A stretch of 64,000 bases of DNA, taken from the NCBI GenBank assembly GCA_963580455.1, contig OY756965.1:26138902-26202901 (forward strand). The letters are read 5' to 3'. The position numbers were made by a program, and so were the translations under genes. Position 1 is the first letter of the stretch; every line of letters begins with the position of its first letter. Below, piece by piece: positions 34,896 to 46,902 of the stretch. Source of the stretch: Euonymus europaeus. Lineage: Eukaryota; Streptophyta; Magnoliopsida; Celastrales; Celastraceae. The notes under the pieces are model-generated. The model did no database searches and was not told the origin of the DNA. It saw only the letters and a program-made list of their open reading frames with translations.

Positions 34896-37130
34896 GAACC
34901 CATAATTTGTTTTGTTAATTATTGATTGACGTATTCTTTGATTGCAAAAAAAATACCAAATTTGCTATTTCACTATTTGGGTCAAAGTTGGCGCCTCAAT
35001 ACGGCGCCTCCGCGGCTGCTGCCCTGGTAAACCAAGTGTCGACTACGAATAAACCAAAGATTCAAAGGATACGAGCCATCATCATCCCAATTTTATCCCA
35101 AAAGTTTGGTTGATAATTTCATCCCGAATTTTAACAGCCCCACAACTTCTCAAGCGCCTAAGTGTTTGTTTGGTAAAGAAGACGAATGATATAATATAAA
35201 TTGGTGTATATAATAATATCTCACAGGACATGTAAAAATTATATAAAAAATAATACAAATATTAAAAAATATATATAATTCCTTTAGAATGGACTTGTCT
35301 AGTTTATTTAGGTCACGATATGTTCTGTTATCGTGCTTATAAAAAAAAGGTCTTGTTTGTAATTTGTAAACTTCAAAACAAATCAATTATTACAAATACA
35401 TGTGAGCTATTATTATGAATAAGTTACTCAAACATATATATATGTGTGTTTGAGCTCAACTCATTGATGAAATGAGTTTAAGAAATATGTTTGAGCTCAA
35501 CTCTAAACTTACCAAATAAATGTGAATGGACTTTTAACAAGTTCAAACAAAATTATTTGGATATGGACTTAAGTCTTGGGTCATAATAGCGTGGACTTAG
35601 GCCCGTGTGCTTCTTTAGAATTCAGATCATGAAACCTTTTAAGTTGATAGCCGTTTGGGCGGAGGGTTTTCATCAACTATTACAAACATACAGGTGAGCT
35701 ATTATTAAAGATAAACGACTCGAACATATATATGTTTGAGCTCAATTCATTGATGAAATTAGTTTAAGAAATATGTTTGAGCTTAGCTCTAAATTTACCA
35801 AATAAATGTAAATGAGCTTTTAACAAGCTCAAACAGAACTCTTTGGATATGGACTTAAGCCTTGGGCCATAGTAGCGTGGACTCGGACCCATGTGCTACT
35901 TTAGAATCGGATCATGAAACCTTTTAAGCAGGTAGTCGTTTGGGCTGAGGATTTTAAGATTGTATTTGAGCCAGGTATAAAATTTCGCCTCTACAAAGTT
36001 CTACTCGTTTATAGACCTAAATGTTTAACTTTTAAGTCATACAATCAATTTGGTTTTAATTAAGAACAAATATAAAGGGAGAAAAACTAAATGGCCTTTA
36101 TACATCAAATTGGGTTATTAGGATTGTTGGTATGAAGTGTGAGCTGTTTAATGATTTTGGGATTCACAATTATAGCAACATCTTTATGGCCATGTGCTTA
36201 ATTTTGATTCAATTTACGTATTTGTCAGTCCTCAAATGAAAAACTTTTAATTTGTACAAACTTGACCATCCAAAATTTGTCCATGTAAAATGTTCAAATA
36301 ACAAATTTCTACAATGTCATTTTCAATAAAAAAACATTTGCGATTCGCAATATCCTTCATAAAATAGAATACGGAGTTATACAACAAAAGGGAGTTAAAG
36401 TTCATGGTGATTTAGTATTATCATAAAATGTTCAACAATTTAATTCATTTGATTTATTTCTTCTATTTCAGCATTGGGTATCAGCAAACCTTTATTGGCC
36501 ATTATCAAGAATAAATGATAAAAATATTACATTAACCAAACAAGAAATTTTCATTAAAAGAATTTAAATGAAAATATTTGGTTTATTTACTGGGCTAATT
36601 ATGAACACGCTTTATATAGATAGCAACAAGGACAGTTTGCTTCTTATCACCGCATTTTTGAATTTTATGTTAATACAACACTTATTTATTGATAATGCAT
36701 TGTGCTGTTAATGGTCATTCTTCTCTCTAAACATGGGAACATCTCAGGTCAGTGGGATACAGGGGATCCCACTGTAAATTAATTTCATCATTATATATGC
36801 ATTTTTAAAAAAAAAATAACAATGTTAATTTTTTATCTTGAATTTATAAATATTGGTTCAAATTTTTTCATGTTAATCTAATTTTGTTTATAACAATTTT
36901 TTTTATTAAACTCGTAATCTTGATTGAAATATAAAAATATTTTTTTTTAAAAAATAAAAACCATAAAAGGGTATAATCGGCGTACAGCGGGCCGTTGCAA
37001 AAGTAAATTACAACAACCGACCCCAAGTTTCAGAAGATCTCAGCCACTATCTTTTACACGTGGCAGATTATTACAAACAGAAAGAGAAATAAAAGGGGTA
37101 TTTTCGTAAGTGCAAGATTCAAATGTTTCC
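34896..37130. other. AT-rich spacer with tandem duplication
   Basis: No gene found. Holds the 291-bp tandem repeat listed separately. The remainder is AT-rich with poly-T and poly-A tracts (36800-36960). The final part grades into the OSCA gene leader. Confidence 0.5.
35387..35965. repeat. Tandem duplication of a ~291-bp unit, two copies
   Basis: Both copies share GTGAGCTATTATTA, then GAAATATGTTTGAGCT, CCAAATAAATG, GGATATGGACTTAAG, AGCGTGGACT and ATCATGAAACCTTTTAAG. Copy 1 runs about 35387-35677 and copy 2 about 35678-35965. Scattered substitutions show that the duplication is not recent. Confidence 0.8.
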
Positions 37131-38488
37131 CATACATATTTTGCTGCAACGGCGCAAAGGCGAGCTTTGCGTTTCTTGCCGCCATATCACGCATTCACGC
37201 TACTGTTTGCCTTCTCTCATTCCCAAAAACCTCGATCAGCACAAAGTCAAGATAAATAAAAAACCATATTTACATGATTGATTTGCTTGCATGAGTTTTC
37301 GCTCTGGTTTTTGCAGAAAAGCTACATTGTCAGGTATGCTTTCCGTTCTCACTCTCGCTCGGTGTTCTATTTGGTTCCCGGGAAAATCGAGAACAATGCG
37401 AGTATAGGGGTCTGTTGATAAGGTTTAATGTTTCAGAAAGTTAACCGCAGGAGCGCTGGAATTTTATATGATTGGTTTTCTCTCTCTTTCTCTCGAGTTT
37501 TTCTCGGGAGACGAACAGAGGGAAACTGATAATTGGTTATATTTTTTATGACATTTTATTTGATGGATTTTAATCTTTATGTAGTTTTTTTAATTAAATT
37601 GTATAGAACGAAATCCAAGTGATGCTCGAGAATCATCTCAGCTATGATTTTTCAGGTACCGTAAGATTGTTTAATCGAAATCTGTGTCCGGACTCCGGAG
37701 GCATCTGAATTTAGGTTTTGATTTGTGCAGCAGTGCGGCTTTAGGTACGTCGCCATTGCTCTTTCTCCATTATATTCTTAAAATTGTGGCTCCTTAGAAC
37801 AGAATATCCTAACTCGTAGCATATCTTAAGGTCAATTGGTCAAATATGGAACTGATTTTCTTCCAATGCACATTCAGTCTTTTGCGTTGCTTCCATCCCA
37901 GGAATTATAAAGAAAACAGAAGCATATGCGTTTCTATTCTCTAACCCTGATTGTTTTTGGGGAACTTAATTGCATATACACAAGGATACCTATATGCTTA
38001 TGTACCTGAACTCATACAAATTCATATACCACATATGAGTCTGTGTTTGTTAAGTTGTTGCTCCTTGCATCATACCCTTGGGTTGTTGATTCATAGATAA
38101 ACAACATGATGTGTGGCTCTACGTGACCACGTGGCTTGTGTGGACATGAAGTGTGCTATTTTTACCTTGCTCTGATTAATATGCAGAAATCCCCAAGCGC
38201 ATTGTTATAATATTCTGGTACATTACATCATAAATTTGGAATGTTCCCTTAAGATGAGAAGTTTTTAAACACCAATTCATATTATGATTCTGCAATCAAG
38301 CTGAAATTCTGGTGAAACTTGGTATCTGATAAATTTTTGAGTATGCTCGAAAGGAAATTTAATCAGAGGAAAGGGTGGCATATATTTTCCTCTACGTTCT
38401 TCAAGTCAATACATTTAGATTCTAACTTTTTTTTTCCTACATTTATTTAGGATAACACTTCCATTAGTCTTCAAGTTCAAGGAAACGG
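37131..38488 (+). promoter_or_regulatory. 5' leader with introns of the OSCA/CSC1-like gene
   Basis: The region before the ATG holds several plausible leader splice sites: donors GTATGC at 37334 and GTACGT near 37746, and an acceptor TTATTTAG at 38444-38451. A spliced, noncoding 5' UTR is likely. Exact leader exons are not determined. Confidence 0.4.
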
Positions 38489-41400
38489 ATGGCTGGCCTT
38501 CAAGATATTGGTCTTTCCGCAGCTATCAATCTTCTGTCTGCAATTGCATTCCTCGTGGCATTTGCAATATTGCGGCTTCAACCAATAAATGATAGAGTTT
38601 ACTTTCCAAAATGGTACTTGAAGGGAATAAGAGGCAGTCCAACCCACTCTGGAGCACTTGTGAGCAAATTTGTCAATTTGGATGCCCGAACATACATAAA
38701 ATTTCTGAATTGGATGCCAGCAGCTTTAAGAATGCCAGAGCCAGAACTAAGTGATCATGCAGGACTTGATTCTGTTGTTTATATAAGGATTTACCTTATG
38801 GGGTAAGTCTTCCTCTTGTTCCGTATGTTCTCTTTTCTTTTAGAATTTTTGAGCCTTTTGGTTATCTTCATGGTAGAATTCTGTTGTTTATATACAGATT
38901 TACTATCTGGGTTAAATCTTCCTCTTGTCTTGTATCTTCTCTTTTCTTTTAGAATTTTTTAGTTTTTTTGGTTATCTTAGGCGAATATGTGGTCCAGTGG
39001 TAGAGTTACAACGGTGCAATCTATTGAAACAATCACTCCACATATTATGTTAGGGTAAAGTCTGCTTACATTCTGCTTGTCCCTGACCATTATGAGAGTA
39101 ATGTGCACGAGAGTTGTTTGCATTTTCAACTTTGGTTATCTTCATGTGATGTTGTGTCAATCCGGAATTTTGTCAATGTTCTTCAGTATATTTTCATTAT
39201 GTATTTATCTCTTATTCGTTTTCTTAGAGTTCCTCTTATAAACTTAATGCATACAAGAGTTCTCTCCTCCCCTTGACCTCCTCTTTGACTCCTTTTTTTA
39301 TTACATCACCGCTTATAAAGTCTCAAAAAAAACTTTGTATTTCTGCCCTCTTTTGTCCAAAGACCCTGGTAAGATGGTGAGTCAGAGCAAAAGATGGAAT
39401 GCTCACTCATAGTAGATCGAATGCATGCAGTTGTTTACTTATCTACTGCTTTTGTATCTGGCCTAGAAGTTCCTATTCTACCATGCCACAAATTCCATTG
39501 TATAAATGACTAAGTGATTTGTGAAGTATTATTTCTAATCGCATTTCACCTAGAAATGAGTCAATTGACGCATATAATAGTATACACATATAACATCTTT
39601 TACGTACTATTTTCTAGATTAATATCTAATATGTTGACATTTTTCTATGTAGATTGAAAATTTTTGCCCCGATAACTTTACTCGCTTTTTTCATTCTGGT
39701 GCCAGTCAATTGGACTGGAGAGACACTAGAGCGTGCCAAGGATTTGGTGTTCAGTGATATTGACAAGCTGTCAATCTCAAACATTCCGTCTGGATCAAAT
39801 AGGTGAGATATAATAAACTTCCATGCCTTATTAGATCTTTAATCTTTTGGAATATAATCTGATTGTTATTTAGTAGAAAGTGTGACTTTTTCATTCATGT
39901 TTTCCTTGTAAGAAAAGGTCTCCAGACTCAAGAGTATTGTTAAAAGGAGAATGGGGTTTTGAAATTAACTTTAGGTTGCATTTTGTTACCATTCAATGGA
40001 ATGCAATCTTATGCAAAATCAGAAATGCTGAAATTTTATTTCGATAAGTTCTAGGTGTAAACTGTTGGATTTACTTCATTTGATTGTATGAGACTGACAA
40101 TCGAAAGACACCTGCCTTTACATCTAGAATTATGGAGCCAAGTGTAGGAGAGTTGACTTTTTGGAGTAATATATACAAGTCATACAAGAGTTCCAACTTC
40201 CGAATCCGCGATGATTTTATTTGATGAAGGGAATCTTATGTTATGGCTTTCCAGGTTTTGGGCACACGTGGTAATGTCATATGTCTTCACAGGTTGGACA
40301 TTGTATTCTCTGTACAAGGAGTACAAAACAATTGCCACAATGCGATTGCAATTTTTAGCATCAGCAAAACGTCGACCCGATCAATTTACGGTGGGTTTGT
40401 TGGACATTTTGTTATGTTATTGTCTGTGCAGTTTAGGTTTGAAGGAATCTATTACTTGTTATACTTATTGAAATTTTGACTATATGCCGGATACGCAACC
40501 CTATTATTATTATAATTATTGTAATCGTTATTGTTAGGCTGTTCTCCAGCTGGAAAATTATGTTTTTATCTTACTGAAAGTATAATACGTTTGAGGAGGA
40601 TTATTTTCAATTCTAGGACCAGAACTAGATTTTAGACATAACCGGCTGGTAATGGTGTAGAGTTCTTTATATGTGGTAGAGGTTCTGCAAACATCAGGTG
40701 ATGGAGTAGAAATCGGAACATCAGATTTGTGAGAAGATAAAGGGATTTACTCGAATTAACTTTCAGTTTCAGATCAAGATGTGCATTGTGGACTCACTTT
40801 GCAGAAAGAGTTCAATGGCAGTTGCGGCATTGTGGCTTTTTTAGCTTTTCAAATGATTCTTGAATTATGTTTAAATAGATAGATTTTTTTTGTTATGATG
40901 AATAAACTCTGGTTGGTCAAATTCATGCTTAGAAGCATGAGATGAAAAGAATGAGAAATTGCGTGCCTGAAATCTTATATGAACTTAAATATGCAAATAT
41001 TTGTTTTTTATGGAAGAATTTTACTCTAGTCAGGATTTGCTTTGTCAGATTTTGATCTTACTTTTTTCTCTCTATTGACGTCGATGCGCTTGGCAGGTTC
41101 TTGTGAGGAATGTTCCTCCAGATCCAGATGAATCGGTCAGTGAGCACGTTGAACATTTCTTCTGTGTGAATCATCCTGATCATTATCTCATGCATCAGGT
41201 ATGCTTTTTTATTTTCTGGCGTACAAAAGACAGATAGCACTTGCCTTCCTGTAATGCCTCATGTGAATTTGACACCACGAATCACGATATTAGGAATTAA
41301 GGTAATAAAGATAAACTTTTACAGTTTGGCTTGCTGCCACCTTTAGATTCCATCTTAGGCAAACTTCTGAAACTGTGCTGTTATGTGATGTTTGGCGCTG

Positions 41401-44400
41401 CTTGCTCATAACTGCTTTTGCTTATTTGTATTAGGGTTTAGTGAATTTTCTTTGTTTAGTAAACAAGTAGAAGCAGGTAAAAAATAAGCTGTACCAAACT
41501 CAAGTTAAGTAGCATGTAGAGCAGAAAATTTTCAATCAAGAGAGAGAGAGAGGCAAGAGAGAATCATTCTTGAGGTATAAAGCATGACGCCATGAACATT
41601 TATGGCTAAAAGTTTTCGAACTTATTAGTGATTACAATTTGGGATTTATCTTTTGATGCTATGGTATAAACTACATTTAGTTTTTACAGCTCATAACATC
41701 TGTATAAAAATATTAGGTTGTATGCAATGCAAATAATCTTGCAAAGTTGGTTACGAAGAAGAAGAATTTTCTGAATTGGTTAACCTACTACCAAAATAAA
41801 AATGATAGAAATCCTTCAACCAAGTCAACTACAAAGGTATTTTTCTTATCATGATCAACTTTCTGTTTCCGGTATTTATGTTTTGATATTCTTTTTGGAG
41901 ACTGTATACATCATTATTAGGTAACTCGTCTGTACCTCTTTTTTCTTTTCTTTTTATCTTATATAGACAGGATTTTGCGGTCTTTGGGGAACTAGAGTGG
42001 ATGCAGTTGATTACTATACTTCAGAGATTGAAAAACTGAGCAAAGAAGTAAGCTTGGATATTTTCTTTCCAAGATTTCGTTAATTGTAATTCTTTTTCTG
42101 TTCAATCTTTGGCTAGGAAATGTATGAGTAGAAGGCAGAATTGGCATATTGGCTGAACTATCGTTCAGCAGCACAGCTAATAAAAATTATGCCAAATAGT
42201 TTCTGTTAACGCTACTTTTTTGTTACTTTAAAAGTGTGATTAAAGTGTGATCAGAGATCATGGTGTTGCTAAACTCATTCATAGAATTTCATACTACTTA
42301 TCTAGGCTGATTTCCATTTCTTCTTATAGTGCAAAGGCAAAAGAAAAGCATACTACAAATGAGGTTCTGATGTTACTTTTAGAAGCTATGATTTTGTTTA
42401 ATATTTCTTGGATTTCAGAGTCCAAAAATATGATTGAACATTATTGACTGAACTGGGCGGTCAAAGAGCTTTTCGTATTTAACGTTCTTCTTGTTGATGG
42501 AGTCCATGGGGAATGCTTCCCTCTATTGTATATTCTGTTTCCTTGTTTCTGTTTTAAGTTGTAGTAGTAGTGCTGCTGCTGGAGGTGGTTGTTTTGATTG
42601 TGTCCCTTCCTCATTCCTGTTTCAATGAACATAATTTCTCATGATCCCAATTATGAAAATTGGTTTCTGTTTTAAAAAATCCGATGGCCTAATAGCCATT
42701 CAATTTCTGAAACCAATACATAGTTCTCTTGTTAAAGAAGGTGAAGAAAAAGAGAGTAAAGCAAACTATGCGATCAAAAAGAGAGTATTGTTTTCTTCTC
42801 TTGCCCTGATGTATACAGACGACACTTTTTTGCAGGAAGAGACCGAAAGAGTAAGGGTTTTAAGTGATCCTAAGGCTATAGTTCCAGCAGCCTTTGTTTC
42901 GTTTAAATCCAGATGGGGAGCAGCTCTCTGTGCCCAGACTCAGCAATCAAGTAATCCAACTATGTGGCTGACTGAATGGGCTCCAGAACCACGTGATGTT
43001 TATTGGAACAATCTTGCAATACCATATATCGAACTCACCATTCGAAGATTGCTCATGGCTGTTGGTCTATTTTTCTTGACTTTCTGCTTCATGATTCCTA
43101 TTGCATTCGTTCAATCTCTTGCGAACATTGAGGGGATTGAGAAAGTTTTACCTTTCTTGAAACCTCTGATAGAAAAGTGAGTCCTTGTTTTAATACTTAA
43201 TGCTTTCCATTATTTTTTTACTTCCCCATTAATAGCCCCATTTTTCTAAGTGCTGGTAATTTTATGCTTTGGAGTGCTTTTGAACAATTGCTAACCCTAC
43301 TAAGACAATCTAACTTAGAGTAGATGCCTCGTGGTAAACGATCGGTGATGCTAGTCATCCATAACTTTTTTATCCATAAAGTGTACATCATTGATGTGTT
43401 CATCATCACCATTGATTTTGGCTCCAAAACACAAGTTTAAATATTCAAATTTTTACCTCTCCTCACTATGGATATTATGGACAACACACTTCTATGGACA
43501 TTTAGAATTTTCGTTAAACGATAACCTTAGAAAATTGAATTCACTTTGGTTGTTGACTGACACTGACACATAGGACCCCGTAAACAACCGGTATTCTTAT
43601 TTTGCTGTTTTCAAGTTTGAGGTGATAAAATTGAGTTGATAACATTTCAGTAATTGTTAATTTCTTTTGCAGAAAGACCATCAAATCTTTGATACAGGGC
43701 TTTCTTCCAGGGATTGCGCTGAAGATATTCCTTATTTTACTACCAACAATTCTGATGACAATGTCCACAGTAGAAGGATTTACGTCTCTTTCATCTTTGG
43801 AGAGGCGATCGGCTGGAAAATATCATTTGTTTATACTTGTCAATGTGTTCCTTGGAAGCATTATCACTGGAACAGCCTTGCAACAGCTTAAAAGTTTTCT
43901 TAATAAGCCCCCAACAGAGTATGTTGGTCTAATTAGTTGTTTATTAAAAGATGCTTTTATACATGTTATTTTTTTCCCAGGTAACATATTACAAGAAAAA
44001 AATGATTAAGGTAATCTAACATTTGATTAGTGCATCCTAATATCTGAACAGAGTATACTAAAATCGAGATTGTGGTTCTTTAAATTCTCTCAGAATCAAA
44101 TATTTTTCTATAATTTTCTGAGACAAATTACCGTGCGATCAACTCAACGACTTTGTTGGGATTTGATACCAATTTATAAATGTTCTTTTTTATAGGGAGT
44201 TGGATTAGATTTGAATTTTTTACTCTATTCATTCTACATTTTTTGAACTTAATCTATTTGAGCTGCAGAATTTTTTTCTCCTTTATAATCACCTTTTGAT
44301 CTGAATTATTAATACAAATTCATCATGGTCTATATGAGTCACTGGCTTGTGCATCTTTGTCTCTCATGGTCCCAAGTTGTTCTTACATAAACTGACATTG

Positions 44401-46265
44401 GAGACAATCAAACATGACATTTTGTGGCTTGTGCTGCTCTTCCAGGATTCCAAGAATCGTTGGTGAATCTATCCCAATGAAAGCCACTTTCTTCATCACT
44501 TACATAATGGTTGATGGCTGGGCTGGAATTGCTGCGGAGATCCTTAGACTGGTACCATTAGTCATGTTCCACCTGAAGAACACATTTCTAGTTAAGACTG
44601 ACCAAGATAGGAATAACGCGATGGATCCTGGTTCTGTGGGCTTTGCTACATCCGAACCTCGGATTCAGTTTTACTTCTTGCTGGGATTTGTGTACGCTGT
44701 TGTGACGCCCATACTTCTTCCTTTCATTGTCGTCTTCTTTGCTTTTGCCTATTTGGTATTTCGTCATCAGGTATCATTGCTGACACAAGTTGCTACTCCA
44801 TACTTTCAATATACCAACAGTTAAGAAAGATTAATAAGGAAATTAAGCTAATATGCAGGACTTACATAGTTACATCACTAACTTACATGACGGAATTATT
44901 TCCGTTCTTTGTAACATTTGTCCCAAGCATATATGACTTTCAGTGCCCCACAATACATTTTTCTTTGTATCTGAGGCCTATCCCTCATTGGACCATTTGT
45001 CTTTGGTTTTAGCCAGTAGTAACAAACTTTCATAGTTGATTGAAGTTCAGCTTGCAAAATGTATCTGGACGGGTAGTCCAGTGGAATAGGCGGAGGTCGT
45101 TCTTGATATCAGATTCAAGTGTAAAACTTTGGGGACCATAAGTTCAGTACATCGCAATATATCTGCCATTACCACTTACTTTCAGTCCGCACTCTCTATT
45201 TTAGTTCCAAACATACCTTCACATTGTTTCAATTATTTTTAGAACTTCTTATGTTCTTATTTTGCACCCTTTTTGTCAGATCATTAACGTCTACGACCAA
45301 AAATACGAGAGTGGAGCTGCATTCTGGCCAGATGTTCATCGGCGCTTAATTATTGGTTTAGTAATATCTCAACTTCTTTTGTTGGGGTTGTTGAGCACAA
45401 AAAAGGCTGAAGATTCGACACCATTTCTTGTGGCTTTACCTATTCTTACAATTTGGTTCCATAGATTCTGCAAGGGGCGTTTCGAATCTGCATTTGTGAA
45501 GTTTCCATTACAGGTGAGTGTCAAATTATCTTTTGGGTTAAGAATTGTGAAAAAGTTGACAGTGTTGTTGAAACTGTGTCAATGTTTTATTGACTGATGG
45601 TAATCTCTAATTGTCACCTTTTTTTCTTCAAGATAGTGAAAAAGAAGAGCGTAAAAACTGAAACATCCCATGGTTGTCGACAAGCTTTGTCCTATCTGAG
45701 ATTCTCGCTATATTATTTTAAAAACATCATGCAAACAACTTTGATTTTAGATTAAGGCAAAGCAGAGCCTTTGTCATATACTCAGAACCTAATCAAGAGA
45801 TAATTTAAGAATGTATTACTATTAGATCATACTTACTAGATTAGCCGTCTTTTGATGCAGTGTGATGCCACTGTTGGAGATATCATCATATTACTTTGCT
45901 GACTAATCTGATTGAGAAATATTTCGTTTCTGTTTCTTTTTTAATTTGCTTGGATTTTTTGTCTTTGTGTGCATAAGCAATACTAATCTTTATCTGGTAA
46001 TCAATGACAGGATGCAATGGTAAAGGACACTCTTGAACGGGCTACAGAACCAAACCTAAACTTAAGACTTTATCTTCAGGATGCATACATACACCCAGTC
46101 TTCAAGGGTGGTGAACTGGACAGACCACAGGTCATTGATGAGGAAGAGAACAGTCCCCTTGTGCCAACAAAGAGGACTTCTAACAAGGGTAGTAGTAGAT
46201 ATGGTTCTGATGTCAGTTCTGAAGCTGGTTGCCGAGACCATCATTTAACCAGCTTTAGTGGTTAG
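38489..46265 (+). CDS. OSCA1-clade / CSC1-like hyperosmolality-gated calcium-permeable channel, 767 aa
   Basis: Plasma-membrane mechanosensitive cation channel family that responds to osmotic stress. Exons: 38489-38802, 39653-39802, 40255-40390, 41097-41198, 41717-41836, 41967-42047, 42836-43176, 43673-43918, 44446-44770, 45280-45513, 46011-46265. Phases join perfectly to 767 residues, the normal family length. The N-terminus has a membrane segment (INLLSAIAFLVAFAILRLQP) and the NDRVYFPKWYLKG motif. Two more membrane segments follow (ITLLAFFILVPVNW; HVVMSYVFTGWTLYSLY). A cytosolic region starts VLVRNVPPDPDESV and ends with PTMWLTEWAPEPRDVYWNNL. The conserved pore-forming membrane block (FVQSLANIEGIEK, QGFLPGIALKIFLILLPTIL, EGFTSLSSLERRSAGKYHLF) follows. 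The C-terminus is acidic and Ser-rich. No frame defects. Confidence 0.93.
38984..39126 (+). mobile_element. Au-like SINE in OSCA intron 1
   Basis: Starts with an A-box-like CCAGTGGTAGAGTTACAACG, then CCACATATTATGTTAGGGTA, AAGTCTGCTTACATTCTG, CTTGTCCCTGACC, and ends GTGCACGAGAGTTGTTTGC. This is the same order of motifs as in the copies at 52934 and 50737. Confidence 0.6.
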
Positions 46266-46902
46266 GTCTTCTTTTCATTTCTGAATTCTTCACAGAGGAA
46301 ACACGTTAGAATCCACATACAAACTGAGACAAATGCAACGTAGACTTCCTAACGATTGCTGGATCGATCAAGGTAGATCATAGGGCTGGCTCATGTATGT
46401 GTTTTTCAGCGTCTAAAATGGACAGGAATAAAGCAAGCCTCTTTCAAGCCATCCAAGAGGTATAAAGGATTTCAGCTATATGGAAGATTTTCTTATGATT
46501 GTCATAATGCAATACATTCTTTCAGGATATTAAAACCCAAATCATTGATTTGGAGTCTGAAGATTGATAATTCAGCTCTTGAAGGAGATGGTAAGGAAGA
46601 GTAGTAGAGACAGAAGACTGGTTTGTGACTTGATAAAGCAGGGGCAGACAATTATTTTTCGTTCCTTGAAAGAAAGCAACAGGCTTATTTGCTTTGTTAC
46701 TCCCGCCCTTACTTATAAGGAAAACATGAACCTTCTACAACAAAATATGAACCTTCTTGCACCATCAAAAAGTTCTTAGAGCACAAAAAATTCCACAGTT
46801 ACGTAAAACCCACAAAAAGAAAAATGAAAATTTTCAGTGGGCACTGAGAAACAGAAGCAAATTTGACCATAATCTTCCTATTCCTTTGCCCTCTTATGTT
46901 CC
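46266..46902. other. Convergent 3' spacer between OSCA and PAC
   Basis: A 637-bp interval between the stop codons of two convergent genes. It is A-rich and presumably consists of the two 3' UTRs. No other gene seen. Confidence 0.55.

Noticed and set aside
42641..42835. Upstream extension of OSCA exon 7 (open from 42641)
   Set aside because: A TGCAG acceptor at 42831-42835 is in phase with exon 6, and the extension lacks family similarity.
45067..45190. Possible SINE head (TAGTCCAGTGGAATAGGCGG) in an OSCA intron
   Set aside because: No recognisable B-box or shared tail; too weak to call.
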